Source of the DNA: Terriglobus roseus DSM 18391
Lineage (GTDB): Bacteria > Acidobacteriota > Terriglobia > Terriglobales > Acidobacteriaceae
Direction: 5' to 3'
DNA length: 64,000 nt
Assembly: GCF_000265425.1 (NCBI RefSeq)
Contig: NC_018014.1
Location: 4,216,001-4,280,000 of the forward strand
In this document: in pieces, positions 9,426 to 18,031 of the stretch
Layout: each line of letters starts with the position of its first letter
How positions within the stretch are numbered: position 1 is the stretch's first letter
Made by a program: the position numbers and the translations under genes
The notes under the pieces: model-generated
Database searches by the model: none
Told to the model about the DNA's origin: nothing
What the model saw: only the letters and a program-made list of their open reading frames with translations

Positions 9426-9464
9426 AGCAGCCGTGTTGTCTCTTTGTGACTCGACGGCTGCTTT
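9426..9464 (+). terminator. Probable terminator after the SDR gene
   Basis: AGCAGCCGT (9426-9434) pairs with ACGGCTGCT (9454-9462), directly followed by a short T run. It sits 8 nt after the SDR stop. Confidence 0.55.
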
Positions 9465-9710
9465 CCTCACCACATCGACGCTCGGGGCGAAACTTCATGA
9501 GCCTCATGCGATCGATCAGCACTCCTTGCAAGGCGCGAGCTGTCGTTTCACAGGATGGAAATACGTTTAAGTCACTGCACGATATAAACTACTTTTGCAA
9601 TGACACGAAAGTGTCTTAGTTATTCCCCTCGCCCTCGCTACTCTGTCGGATAGCGGGTAGGGCGCCTCCGCCGAATCAGGAACAATGGCCCTTACGCTTG
9701 AGGCCCCACG

Positions 9711-12188
9711 TTGCTCGCCAGTTTTCTACCGTTGTTTCTTCCATTCTTCTTCATTGGGGTGCTCCTCATTCTGTTGCGGCAAATCCGCGGGGATGACCGT
9801 ATCCGATGGTGGATCTGCGCGTGGCTCTGTCGGGCCTTCTCTCTTCTAATGCTGCTCCCCGTTCGGTCTGCGCACCAACTCCTCCTGGTGCAGTTCCTCT
9901 CTTCGCTTGGTTCGCTGGCCGCCGTCCTGTGCTGCATCCTTTCCCTGCCCGCCGCGCGCAAAGACACCCGCCAGATCTACTGGGCCGGCATCGGACTCGG
10001 CGTCCCAGCACTTGCCTTCGCGACCTTCGTCTTCTTCGGCGACGGAAGTTACTGGCCCCTCTACCTCATCCTCACCTTGGGGTTCAGCGGCGGAGCATGT
10101 GCAGCCGCGCGCCGCTTCCGGCATGAGAAGCACCGCCTGATGTTGATTCTTCTCCTCGGTGCACTTAGCTGCATTCCGGTTGCGCTTGCCGTCTCCCATG
10201 GCGATCGGTTGGGCGCGCTCTCGCTCATCTTCGTCCAACTGGTTTTCATCTGCATCCTCATGTTCTGGTGGGACTATCCGCGACGATCGGCGGGGCTGTA
10301 TCTCACGCTGCTCGGCTTTGCCCTGTGGATCTTCTCCTCACCCGCATCCACCCACTTTCTTCACTGGACGATCTTTTACGCCAGCATCGCCCCCGGGGAG
10401 CGGCTCGTCGGCATCGGCATGATCATGATCCTCGTTCAGGACAGCCTGAAACGCGCACACCAGGCCGCCTCTGACCTCGAGACTCTCTTGGAACAGAGCC
10501 CACATATGTTGTGGCTCATCGATCCGCAGACCCTTGAATTTCACCGCGTCAATCAGGTCGCCGCGGATGCCCACGGCTACTCCCTCGAAGAGTTCCGCAA
10601 GCTCCACTGGACGGACATCATCGCAAGGGAGCCCGCACCACAAAAGCTCGGAGATAGCCAGGAGACACCTCGCCCAACGCACGCCTCGCTACACATGCGC
10701 AAAGATGGCACCGTCTTTCCCGTCGACATCGAGGCAAGAGACATCCTCATCGACGGAAAGCAGCGACGTCTGATCTTGGGCATCAACGTCACCGAACGCG
10801 AACTCCTACTCGAGCGATTCGCCTATAACGCATCGCACGATTCCATCACCGGACTTCACTCCCGTGAAGGCTTCATGGGGCGGGAAGACCAGCTCTTTCA
10901 GCAGAGCCAGCGCAAGGGCAAGGGCGTCGCCATGGCTTGCCTTACCCTGCGACAATTCAAAGCCGTAAACGACACCTACGGCGATCACATCGGAGATCAA
11001 TGTCTACAGGCGATCGCGAAGCGCATTAAGGACTCTCTCAGGGGTTGCGACATGGCCGCAAGGACCGCAGGCGACCACTTCAAAGTGCTGTTCTGCGATG
11101 TAAGCGACAGCGCCGAAGCAGAAGTCCTCGTACAAGGCTTGCTCACGCTTCTCGTCGCGCCAATCATCATCGAAGAGCTCTCCATCCGCATACGGATCAG
11201 CATCGGCTTCGCAATCGGTCCCGAAGATGGAAACGAGATGGCAAAGCTCAGAAGCAGGGCCCAGACCGCCATGTGGGAGGCGAGAAAGCTCGGCGTCAGC
11301 CATGCCCTGCGATTCCATTCTGACCACTACCAAGGTGAAGCGGATGACCTCCGCATCGTGGCAGCCATCGAGGAGATGCTGGAGGCCGGCACCTTTGAGG
11401 TCCACTACCAGCCTGTCTGTCGCCCTACCGGCGAGATCATGGGCCTTGAAGCCCTCCTCCGCATGCCCCATCCGACCTTAGGCTCCATCAGCCCGGCGAT
11501 TTTTATCCCCGTAGCCGAAGAGAGCGGACTCATCATCCCGCTGGGCCAGTGGGTTCTCGAACGGGTCTGCTCCCAGATCAATCAATGGAAGCAGCAGGGC
11601 CTGCCGCTCGTCCCCGTTGCCGTCAACATCTCCGGTCTGCAGTTTCGTCAATCGGACTTCTCCAGCCGCATCGTGAACACGCTCGACTCCTTCAACATTC
11701 CAAGCAGACTCGTCCACCTGGAACTCACCGAGACAACGGTCCTGCGCAATATCTCCGACGCCTTGGACGAGATGCAGAAGCTCTCCGCAAATGGCATCCA
11801 CTTCTCCATCGACGACTTCGGCACCGGCTACTCCTCACTCGGCAGACTCCAGGAGATGCCCATCTCGATGCTCAAGCTGGACCGTTCCTTCGTCCGCGGC
11901 ATCACTCCCGCCTCCAGCATGGTCGTCGCCGCCATCATCTCGCTCGCTCATGCCCTCGGCATGAAAGTGATCGCGGAAGGCGTCGAGGAAGAAAGCGAGT
12001 TACAAGTCCTTCGCCAGCTCGACTGCGACATGATCCAGGGCTTCATCTTCTCCAAACCGCTCCCTCCCCGAATGCTCGAACCGCTCCTCTATCACGGACG
12101 ATGCGACGTACCGACGCGCATGCCCATCTGGCCGGCCGAGGTCTTTCGCACGGTCCGCCCAATCCTTTCGTCGGACAGGCCGGATTGA
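9711..12188 (+). CDS. Membrane PAS-GGDEF(degenerate)-EAL protein, probable c-di-GMP phosphodiesterase
   Basis: Likely degrades cyclic di-GMP. The 825-residue protein has a seven- to eight-helix membrane sensor (about 1-245), a PAS domain (about 254-360), a GGDEF-like domain and an EAL domain (about 550-800). The GGDEF signature is AGDHF (453-457), so cyclase activity should be lost. The EAL domain keeps EALLR (580-584), DDFGTGYSSL and KVIAEGVE, all expected of an active enzyme. Translation probably starts at a TTG at 9711 with GAGG 7 nt upstream; no in-frame ATG is nearer to the first hydrophobic helix. It is followed after 87 nt by an EAL-HDOD gene on the same strand. Confidence 0.9.
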   Translation: MLASFLPLFLPFFFIGVLLILLRQIRGDDRIRWWICAWLCRAFSLLMLLPVRSAHQLLLVQFLSSLGSLAAVLCCILSLPAARKDTRQIYWAGIGLGVPALAFATFVFFGDGSYWPLYLILTLGFSGGACAAARRFRHEKHRLMLILLLGALSCIPVALAVSHGDRLGALSLIFVQLVFICILMFWWDYPRRSAGLYLTLLGFALWIFSSPASTHFLHWTIFYASIAPGERLVGIGMIMILVQDSLKRAHQAASDLETLLEQSPHMLWLIDPQTLEFHRVNQVAADAHGYSLEEFRKLHWTDIIAREPAPQKLGDSQETPRPTHASLHMRKDGTVFPVDIEARDILIDGKQRRLILGINVTERELLLERFAYNASHDSITGLHSREGFMGREDQLFQQSQRKGKGVAMACLTLRQFKAVNDTYGDHIGDQCLQAIAKRIKDSLRGCDMAARTAGDHFKVLFCDVSDSAEAEVLVQGLLTLLVAPIIIEELSIRIRISIGFAIGPEDGNEMAKLRSRAQTAMWEARKLGVSHALRFHSDHYQGEADDLRIVAAIEEMLEAGTFEVHYQPVCRPTGEIMGLEALLRMPHPTLGSISPAIFIPVAEESGLIIPLGQWVLERVCSQINQWKQQGLPLVPVAVNISGLQFRQSDFSSRIVNTLDSFNIPSRLVHLELTETTVLRNISDALDEMQKLSANGIHFSIDDFGTGYSSLGRLQEMPISMLKLDRSFVRGITPASSMVVAAIISLAHALGMKVIAEGVEEESELQVLRQLDCDMIQGFIFSKPLPPRMLEPLLYHGRCDVPTRMPIWPAEVFRTVRPILSSDRPD

Positions 12189-12275
12189 GTGACAACATCG
12201 GCACTCGATAACTCCTAACGCAGTGACGTTCATGCATGAGAAGCTCCCGCCGATAAGAGGCTTGAGAACAATCCC

Positions 12276-13520
12276 ATGCAGCAGTGGCTTCCCTATTCCG
12301 AGAGCGCAGACATGGTCACTGACTTCTGTCGCTTCGTCGCGCGACAACCCGTCGTCGACCGCACACGCCGCACCTATGGCTATGAACTCCTCTTCCGCAC
12401 CGGATGGGAGAACCGCTTCACCGCGGACGGCGAACTTGCTACACGTCACATGATCGATAACATCGTCAGCTTCGGTATGGATTCGCTCGTCGGCGACACA
12501 CGCCCCTTCGTGAACTGCACGCGCGACACCATGCTGCAGCGCATGCCGACCGTCCTGCCAACCGACACCGTGCTCGAAGTCTTGGAAGATATCGAAGTCG
12601 ATGACGAGTTCATCAGGGCATGCAAAGAACTGCGTTCCCAGGGATATCAACTCGCCCTCGATGACTTCAACTTCTCCGAGTGCTGGGAAGCACTCATTCC
12701 CTTCGTCAGCTTCATCAAGCTCGACTTCCGCGCCTGCACACGTCAGCAGCGCAGTACCCTCATGTACCGGCTGAAGTATCACGACATACGCTTCATCGCA
12801 GAGAAGATTGAATCGCAGGAAGAGTTCCGCAGCGCACTGGACGAAGGCTTCACGTACTTCCAGGGTTACTTCTTCACGCGTCCTATCGTGCTCGCGCGCC
12901 CCGCCATGAGCACCGTCGTCAACCGTCTGCGCTTCCTCGCGGAACTGACCAACGCCGAACTCGACCGCGAACGCATCGTCCGCCTGCTCAAAGAAGAACC
13001 CTCCGTCGCCTACCGTCTCCTCCGCCTCGCAAACTCCGCAGCCGTCTCCGCGCGCGAACCCATGACCAGCCTGCACGCAGCACTCGCCATGGTCGGTGAC
13101 GATCAATTCCGCAAACTCGCCATGCTCGCACTCGCAGCAGACCTATCTGGCGGCAAAGCCCTCGAGCCCATTCGTTTCCTCCTCAAGCGAGCCCGCTTCT
13201 GCGAACTCATGGCCAGCGAAATCGCGATGGACCCCGCGGAGATGTACCTCTTCGGCATGCTCAGCGCAGTGCGCGCCGCTCTTCACCTGACACGCAGCGA
13301 CATCAAGAGCACCCTACGTCTACGCCCCGAAATCCTCGACGCACTCGAAGGCGAAGACAACCACTACGCCGAACTCCTCCGCCTCGCGCAAAGCATGGAA
13401 CGTGGCGACTGGGACCAACTCGCCATCTCCGCCAACACCTTCAACATCAAGGAAGAACGCGTAAGCGCCATCTCCCTGGTGGCAGACCAATGGACCCAGA
13501 ACATCCTCGCCCTCGCCTGA
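12276..13520 (+). CDS. EAL-HDOD (YuxH-like) signalling protein
   Basis: A 414-residue soluble protein with an N-terminal EAL-type fold (about 15-200) and a C-terminal HDOD domain (about 210-400). It opens in the usual way with FVARQPVVDRTRRTYGYELL. ELLFR keeps the ExLxR spacing, but the later DDFGxG motif is altered to DDFNFS, so it is more likely a c-di-GMP receptor or scaffold than an enzyme. The HDOD part contains KEEPSVAYRLLRLANSAA. HDOD proteins regulate motility, virulence and cell-cycle signalling. The ATG at 12276 has only a weak upstream site; an ATG at 12312 is possible. Confidence 0.9.
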   Translation: MQQWLPYSESADMVTDFCRFVARQPVVDRTRRTYGYELLFRTGWENRFTADGELATRHMIDNIVSFGMDSLVGDTRPFVNCTRDTMLQRMPTVLPTDTVLEVLEDIEVDDEFIRACKELRSQGYQLALDDFNFSECWEALIPFVSFIKLDFRACTRQQRSTLMYRLKYHDIRFIAEKIESQEEFRSALDEGFTYFQGYFFTRPIVLARPAMSTVVNRLRFLAELTNAELDRERIVRLLKEEPSVAYRLLRLANSAAVSAREPMTSLHAALAMVGDDQFRKLAMLALAADLSGGKALEPIRFLLKRARFCELMASEIAMDPAEMYLFGMLSAVRAALHLTRSDIKSTLRLRPEILDALEGEDNHYAELLRLAQSMERGDWDQLAISANTFNIKEERVSAISLVADQWTQNILALA

Positions 13521-13524
13521 AGCC

Positions 13525-13566
13525 GGGTGCCCCATGCTTTGCGAAGCAAAGGGTGGGTTCCCCACC
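13525..13566. repeat. 3'-gene hairpin, GGGTGCCCCA family (copy 1)
   Basis: The GGGTGCCCCATG arm begins 5 nt after the EAL-HDOD stop; CTTTGC/GCAAAG forms the core, and GGGTGGGTTCCCC follows. It shares its flanks with elements at 13598, 14764, 21539 and 61021. Confidence 0.7.
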
Positions 13567-13597
13567 ACAGTTGTCACAACGGAAACAAACAGAAGCG

Positions 13598-13640
13598 GGT
13601 GCCCCATTCATGACAGCTCCACCGTCATGAGTGGGCCGTC
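13598..13640. repeat. 3'-gene hairpin, GGGTGCCCCA family (copy 2)
   Basis: GGGTGCCCCAT leads into TTCATGAC, which pairs with GTCATGAG across a 9-nt loop; GTGGGCCGTCAC follows. It is a second element in the same spacer, with a different core. Confidence 0.6.
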
Positions 13641-13715
13641 ACGCAAGCCGTGAACCTTATCCCACCGATTACTTCGATCTCGAATCTTTCCGCCGCACGC
13701 CGCATCCATAACACC

Positions 13716-14753
13716 ATGCAAATCGGAATCGACAGCTTCGCCGCGCTGGTCGCGGATCCCATCACCGGCGCCATGCCCACCGCAGCCGACCGCATGGCCC
13801 ACCTGATCGAAGAGATCGAACTCGCCGACCGTGTTGGCCTCGACTTCTTCGGACTCGGCGAACACCATCGCGAGGAGTACCTCGACGCCGCACCCGCCGT
13901 CATCCTCGCCGCCGGAGCCGCGCGCACCAGGAACATCCGTCTCGGCTCCGCTGTCACAGTCCTCAGCGCCGCGGACCCTGTGCGCGTCTTCCAGGAGTTC
14001 GCCACGCTCGACCTCATCAGCGGCGGCCGCGCAGAGATCGTCGTCGGCCGCGGCTCCTTCGTCGAATCCTTCCCGCTCTTCGGCCTCAAGCTCGAAGACT
14101 ATGACGACCTCTTCGTCGAAAAGCTCGACCTGCTGCTCACACTCCGCGACGAAACCAACGTCAACTGGAGCGGCAAGCACCGCGCCGCACTCACCGGCCA
14201 GGGCGTCTACCCACGGCCGCTGCAGAAGAAGATGCCCATCTGGCTCGGCGTCGGCGGCACACCACAATCCTTCGCACGCGCCGGTGCCCTCGGCCTCCCA
14301 CTGATGGTCGCTATCATCGGCGGCGAGCCGCACCGCTTCCGTCCGCTCGTCGACCTCTATCGCGAAGCCGGCAAGCGCGCCGGCTACAAGCCCGAAGACC
14401 TCAAGGTCGGTATCCACGCGCTCGGCTACGTCGCCGACACCAACCAGCAGGCCGCAGATGAGTTCTTCCCCGGCTATGCCGCTGCGTTCACCAAGATCGG
14501 TAAAGAACGCGGCTGGCCACCCGTAACGCGCCGTCAGTTCGACGCGCTACTGCAGCCACGCGGCGCCCTCATGGTCGGCGATCCGGAGACCGTCGCAGGT
14601 AAGGTCCAGCAGATGAGCGACGACCTCGGCGGCATCGACCGCATCACCTTCCAGATGTCCGTAGCAGCCCTCCGCCACAAGCCGCTGCTCCACGCCATCA
14701 ACCTGCTCGGCAGCAAGGTCGCACCCATCCTGCGCAAGACCCACACTGCCTGA
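13716..14753 (+). CDS. LLM-class flavin-dependent oxidoreductase
   Basis: A 345-residue luciferase-like (beta/alpha)8 protein expected to use reduced FMN; the substrate is unknown. Family features are QIGIDSFAAL at the start, VGLDFFGLGEHHRE near residue 45, the AADPVRVFQEFATLDLISGG block and GRAEIVVGRGSF. The ATG at 13716 is chosen because the conserved N-terminus begins there. The frame is open upstream, but that part has no family similarity. Bracketed by hairpin repeats, it appears to be a single-gene unit. Confidence 0.92.
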   Translation: MQIGIDSFAALVADPITGAMPTAADRMAHLIEEIELADRVGLDFFGLGEHHREEYLDAAPAVILAAGAARTRNIRLGSAVTVLSAADPVRVFQEFATLDLISGGRAEIVVGRGSFVESFPLFGLKLEDYDDLFVEKLDLLLTLRDETNVNWSGKHRAALTGQGVYPRPLQKKMPIWLGVGGTPQSFARAGALGLPLMVAIIGGEPHRFRPLVDLYREAGKRAGYKPEDLKVGIHALGYVADTNQQAADEFFPGYAAAFTKIGKERGWPPVTRRQFDALLQPRGALMVGDPETVAGKVQQMSDDLGGIDRITFQMSVAALRHKPLLHAINLLGSKVAPILRKTHTA

Positions 14754-14763
14754 CCGAACAAGT

Positions 14764-14807
14764 CGCGGGTGCCCTACGTCTCGCTTCTGAGACGTGGGGC
14801 ACCCGCG
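14764..14807. repeat. 3'-gene hairpin, GGGTGCCCCA family (copy 3), likely bidirectional terminator
   Basis: A 19-bp stem with one wobble pairs 14764-14782 with 14789-14807 around a 6-nt loop; the arms read CGCGGGTGCCC and GGGCACCCGCG. It sits 10 nt after the oxidoreductase stop and between convergent genes. Confidence 0.75.
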
Positions 14808-14856
14808 CATGGCTCAACCGGCACAACGCCGCGCTATCAGTCGAGACTGCGAAGAC

Positions 14857-15384
14857 CTATGCAGGCAAAGGATTCGAAGAGTAAGTGATGGCAGCGATGC
14901 GCCAGCCATTCGCGCCCTTCACAAGCTGCCACATCTCACTCCCGCGATTCTGTTCTTTGCCGTTGATCAGAAAGACAAAGTCAAAGTACACCGAAGCAAC
15001 GATTCCGTCCGTAAGAATATGCACGTTCGTATGCGTGGGGTTGAAGTTATCCTTCGTGGTCGAAACCAGCGTGGCGAATGCCTTGTAATTGGAAATCCGG
15101 ATCTTCGCAGCATCAGGTTTTGCCTTTTTGACACGCTCATAGGCCGTGTCGCCAAGCACGTTGATCCAGGTGCTGCCCTCAGGTAGAAACAACGCCGCCA
15201 GGCGGTTACCATCATGACCGACGACGGCATCATGGTAGGCCTGCATCAGCGTCGGAACATCGACCGTGTCCTGTGCCACCGTGTCGTGCGGAACTACAGC
15301 CGGGGGTGCCGCAGAGCTTTGAGCGAAAGCGCCGCAGGACAATGCCAGCGCAAAGAACATCGGGGCGAGACTAAGACGGTTCAA
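14857..15384 (-). CDS. Secreted NTF2-like (DUF4440/SnoaL-like) protein
   Basis: A 175-residue protein with a signal peptide (MNRLSLAPMFFALALSCGAFA, cleavage expected after the GAFA segment). The mature part resembles the cone-shaped NTF2-like fold: MQAYHDAVVGHDGNRLAALF near residue 48 and a C-terminal strand pair with GSEMWQLV and GWRIAAITYSS. These domains can be enzymes or binding modules, and no catalytic residues can be assigned. It is convergent with the LLM oxidoreductase gene. Confidence 0.78.
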   Translation of the reverse strand: MNRLSLAPMFFALALSCGAFAQSSAAPPAVVPHDTVAQDTVDVPTLMQAYHDAVVGHDGNRLAALFLPEGSTWINVLGDTAYERVKKAKPDAAKIRISNYKAFATLVSTTKDNFNPTHTNVHILTDGIVASVYFDFVFLINGKEQNRGSEMWQLVKGANGWRIAAITYSSNPLPA

Positions 15385-15536
15385 GGAGACTCCGTGTGCG
15401 GGTGGTCGTCTTCGGGGGCCTGCGTTGACACTGCGTCAGCGCTCATCTACGTGCAGCATATGGATGCGCCGAAACGGAGAAGGCTGCGTGAAAAAGCCTC
15501 GCCACGAATGGCGAGGCCCGCGTTTACTCCCGCAAA

Positions 15537-16667
15537 CTAACCCTTCACACTCTGCACTATTCCCTTGGCCCGCAGCCCCGCCTCAATCTCCCCGAAGTAA
15601 TCCTTCACAGGCCCCTGCGTCATCACCCAGTCGATATACCGGCCGATCCCCTCTTCCACCGTCACCGACGGCTTGTAACCAATTGACTGGATCCGCGAAG
15701 TATCCGAGATCAGCGAACGGATCTCACCCGGCCGGAACTCTCCACGAGCCAACGGCGCAATCTCCCTGCCCAGCTTGCGCGCAATCATTCCCGCCAGATC
15801 CCGCACACTTGTCGCAACACCGCTGCCCACATTCACCGGCAATCCATCCAGCGCCGACGTCTCGGCCACCATCAGGTTCGCGCGCGCGATATCTTCCACA
15901 AAGCAAAGATCGCGAGTCTGCCCGCCATCCTCATACATCACCGGAGGCAGATCGTTCAGCAGCCGCGTGCAAAAGATCGCAATTACACCCGTATAAGGAT
16001 TGAACAAAGACTGTCGCGGCCCATACGTGCACGAGTACCGCAACGCAACCGTAGGAACTCCCGTCTGTTTGCCCCACAGCAGCACCAGCCGCTCCTGGTC
16101 GAACTTCGTCAGGCCATACACCGTCTCGCCGCCGCCCGGCGTACTCTCGGGCGTTGCGATCGACGTCGTCACCTTGCCGCACACCGGGCAGTGGACCGCA
16201 AAATCACCCGCGCGCAGCTGCTCCGCAGGACGCAGCTTCGGCACCACGTGCCCATGCTCCGGGCACTCCGCAGCGCCCTCGCTGTAAACCGCCTGCGAAC
16301 TCGCAACAACCACCTTCTTCACCGGCAGCTTGTGGTCCCGAATGATCTCCAGCAACTGCGCCGTCCCGAAGCTGTTCACCAGAACATACTTCGCCATCTC
16401 CGGCATGTAGCCGCCGTACGCCGCCTCATGAAAGACCACATCAATGTCTTCCAGCGCAGACCGCATCGTCTCGTAGTCCTGCACCTCACCCTGCCGAAAC
16501 TCCGCAGCCGGATTCACCCACGCAGGCTTGCCATGCTTGTGCGTATTCGGTTCCAGGTTGTCCAGAATACGAACCGTCCAACCCTCGCGGATCAGCAGAT
16601 CGACAAGATGAGAACCAATCAGCCCGGCCCCACCGGTTACAAGTGCGCGCTTCGCATGCTCAGCCAT
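15537..16667 (-). CDS. NAD-dependent sugar epimerase, dTDP-L-rhamnose 4-epimerase-like
   Basis: A 376-residue extended SDR. TGGAGLIGSH binds NAD, SSQAVY and YGLTK carry the Ser/Tyr/Lys catalytic set, and LRYSCTYGPRQ is typical of nucleotide-sugar epimerases. Between them, at about residues 135-170, lies an insertion with CPEHGH and CPVCGK, a zinc-ribbon-like pair that I associate with the dTDP-L-rhamnose 4-epimerase (WbiB/Tll) group. The start at 16667 is preferred over the ATG two codons upstream because a TAGGAT box lies 8 nt before it. The exact substrate is inferred, not shown. Confidence 0.82.
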   Translation of the reverse strand: MAEHAKRALVTGGAGLIGSHLVDLLIREGWTVRILDNLEPNTHKHGKPAWVNPAAEFRQGEVQDYETMRSALEDIDVVFHEAAYGGYMPEMAKYVLVNSFGTAQLLEIIRDHKLPVKKVVVASSQAVYSEGAAECPEHGHVVPKLRPAEQLRAGDFAVHCPVCGKVTTSIATPESTPGGGETVYGLTKFDQERLVLLWGKQTGVPTVALRYSCTYGPRQSLFNPYTGVIAIFCTRLLNDLPPVMYEDGGQTRDLCFVEDIARANLMVAETSALDGLPVNVGSGVATSVRDLAGMIARKLGREIAPLARGEFRPGEIRSLISDTSRIQSIGYKPSVTVEEGIGRYIDWVMTQGPVKDYFGEIEAGLRAKGIVQSVKG

Positions 16668-16708
16668 AGACATTCATCCTAGATGCCACCCATCCACCGC
16701 CGCGCTGC

Positions 16709-17842
16709 TCACCCAAACAACAACCCCTGCGCCTCCGGAGACCACGTCGAAGCCGCCCGCTTCTTCTCCTCACCCGCATCCCGCGTCAGCAACGCGTCCG
16801 TCATCCGCTCGCAAAGCCCATGCCGCCCGCAAGCAGCCGTCACCAGCGCCCGCAACCGTTCCCGGTAGGGCCTGGCCGCAAAATCCATATCCCGAAACTT
16901 CTCCGCGTACAGCACCTGCAGATGCGGAAAGTGCTCCCGCACGAATTCAAAATAAGTAGGCCGCGAACACGGCTTCAGGAACAACGGCATCGCCGCAAAG
17001 AAGCTCGCATCCGCCGCCTTCGCCAGCGCAGCCATTGCATCGATCGCCTCCGGCGAATCCGTAATGCCCGGCAGCAGCGGCGAGTTCAGAATGCCCGTCC
17101 GAATCCCGGCAGCCCGCAGCCGCCGCACCGTCTGAAACCGCAGATCCGGCCGCGGCGCCCGCGGCTCCAGCTTCCGCGCAAGATCCGCATCCGGCGTCGT
17201 GATCGTAATGTGCACCACCAGCGTGGACCGCCGCCCGATCTCCTGCAGCAGGTCGATATCCCGCTCGATCAGCGTCGACTTCGTCACAATCCCCAGCCGC
17301 AGCCCATCCCGCCGAGCCATCACCTCCAGCAGGCTCCGCGTCACGCCCAGCCGGCGCTCAATCGGCTGCCACGGATCCGTTGCCGTACCCAGCGCAATCT
17401 CCTCATCGGCTCTACCCTGCTTCGCCAGCCGCCGCAGGTCCTGCTCCAACAGCCACGCCGCGTTCTCTTTTACAAAGATCTGTCGCTCAAACGCCTCCGG
17501 GTCGCGCAGATCCACCGCCGCCGGCTCCGCTCCGGCAAGCACCCCGCGCAAGGGCTCGCCTCCAGCCACCGCAGGCGCCAGGAACTCATGCGTATACCGC
17601 GCATAGCAGTAACGGCAGCCAAACTCGCAACCCCGGTACGGATTGATCGACCAAGCCATCCACTTCAGCCGCTTCGACACCGACTGGTTCAGCACCGATC
17701 GCACCGCCAGCGACCGGAACTCGACGTCATGCCCGGCGTCCACATACTCGCTCTCCGCAGCCATCCTACCCAGCCCGCGCAGTGGCTCAGTCTGCGTCGC
17801 AAGGATTGGAAAGAGTTCGGGCCGACCATCTATCTTCGCCAT
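16709..17842 (-). CDS. Radical SAM protein, SplB/Rv2578c-like
   Basis: A 377-residue radical SAM enzyme. The cluster-binding motif is CEFGCRYCYA (CX3CX2C) in the context INPYRGCEFGCRYCYARYTH, near residue 70, as in the spore-photoproduct-lyase-related Rv2578c group. TATDPWQPIE and VTKSTLIERDIDLL are further conserved strands of the TIM barrel. No substrate is known for this subgroup. The ATG at 17842 has GAGGAAGG upstream. It starts 41 nt before the epimerase on the same strand, so the two may be co-transcribed. Confidence 0.88.
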   Translation of the reverse strand: MAKIDGRPELFPILATQTEPLRGLGRMAAESEYVDAGHDVEFRSLAVRSVLNQSVSKRLKWMAWSINPYRGCEFGCRYCYARYTHEFLAPAVAGGEPLRGVLAGAEPAAVDLRDPEAFERQIFVKENAAWLLEQDLRRLAKQGRADEEIALGTATDPWQPIERRLGVTRSLLEVMARRDGLRLGIVTKSTLIERDIDLLQEIGRRSTLVVHITITTPDADLARKLEPRAPRPDLRFQTVRRLRAAGIRTGILNSPLLPGITDSPEAIDAMAALAKAADASFFAAMPLFLKPCSRPTYFEFVREHFPHLQVLYAEKFRDMDFAARPYRERLRALVTAACGRHGLCERMTDALLTRDAGEEKKRAASTWSPEAQGLLFG

Positions 17843-18031
17843 ATATTCGCCTTCCTCAGCACGGTCAGCCTATCCCCCTCCCGCATTCGAGTCAACCCGA
17901 TCCCCCGTCCCGACTGCCCGTCTCCCCACAACGCCTGTGGCCGTACTGAACCTTCGAGTCATTCCCCAAACGGGAAAACTTCATTTACCATCCGCGAGTA
18001 CGAACAAATACTTTCGTGAAATGGAATTGCA

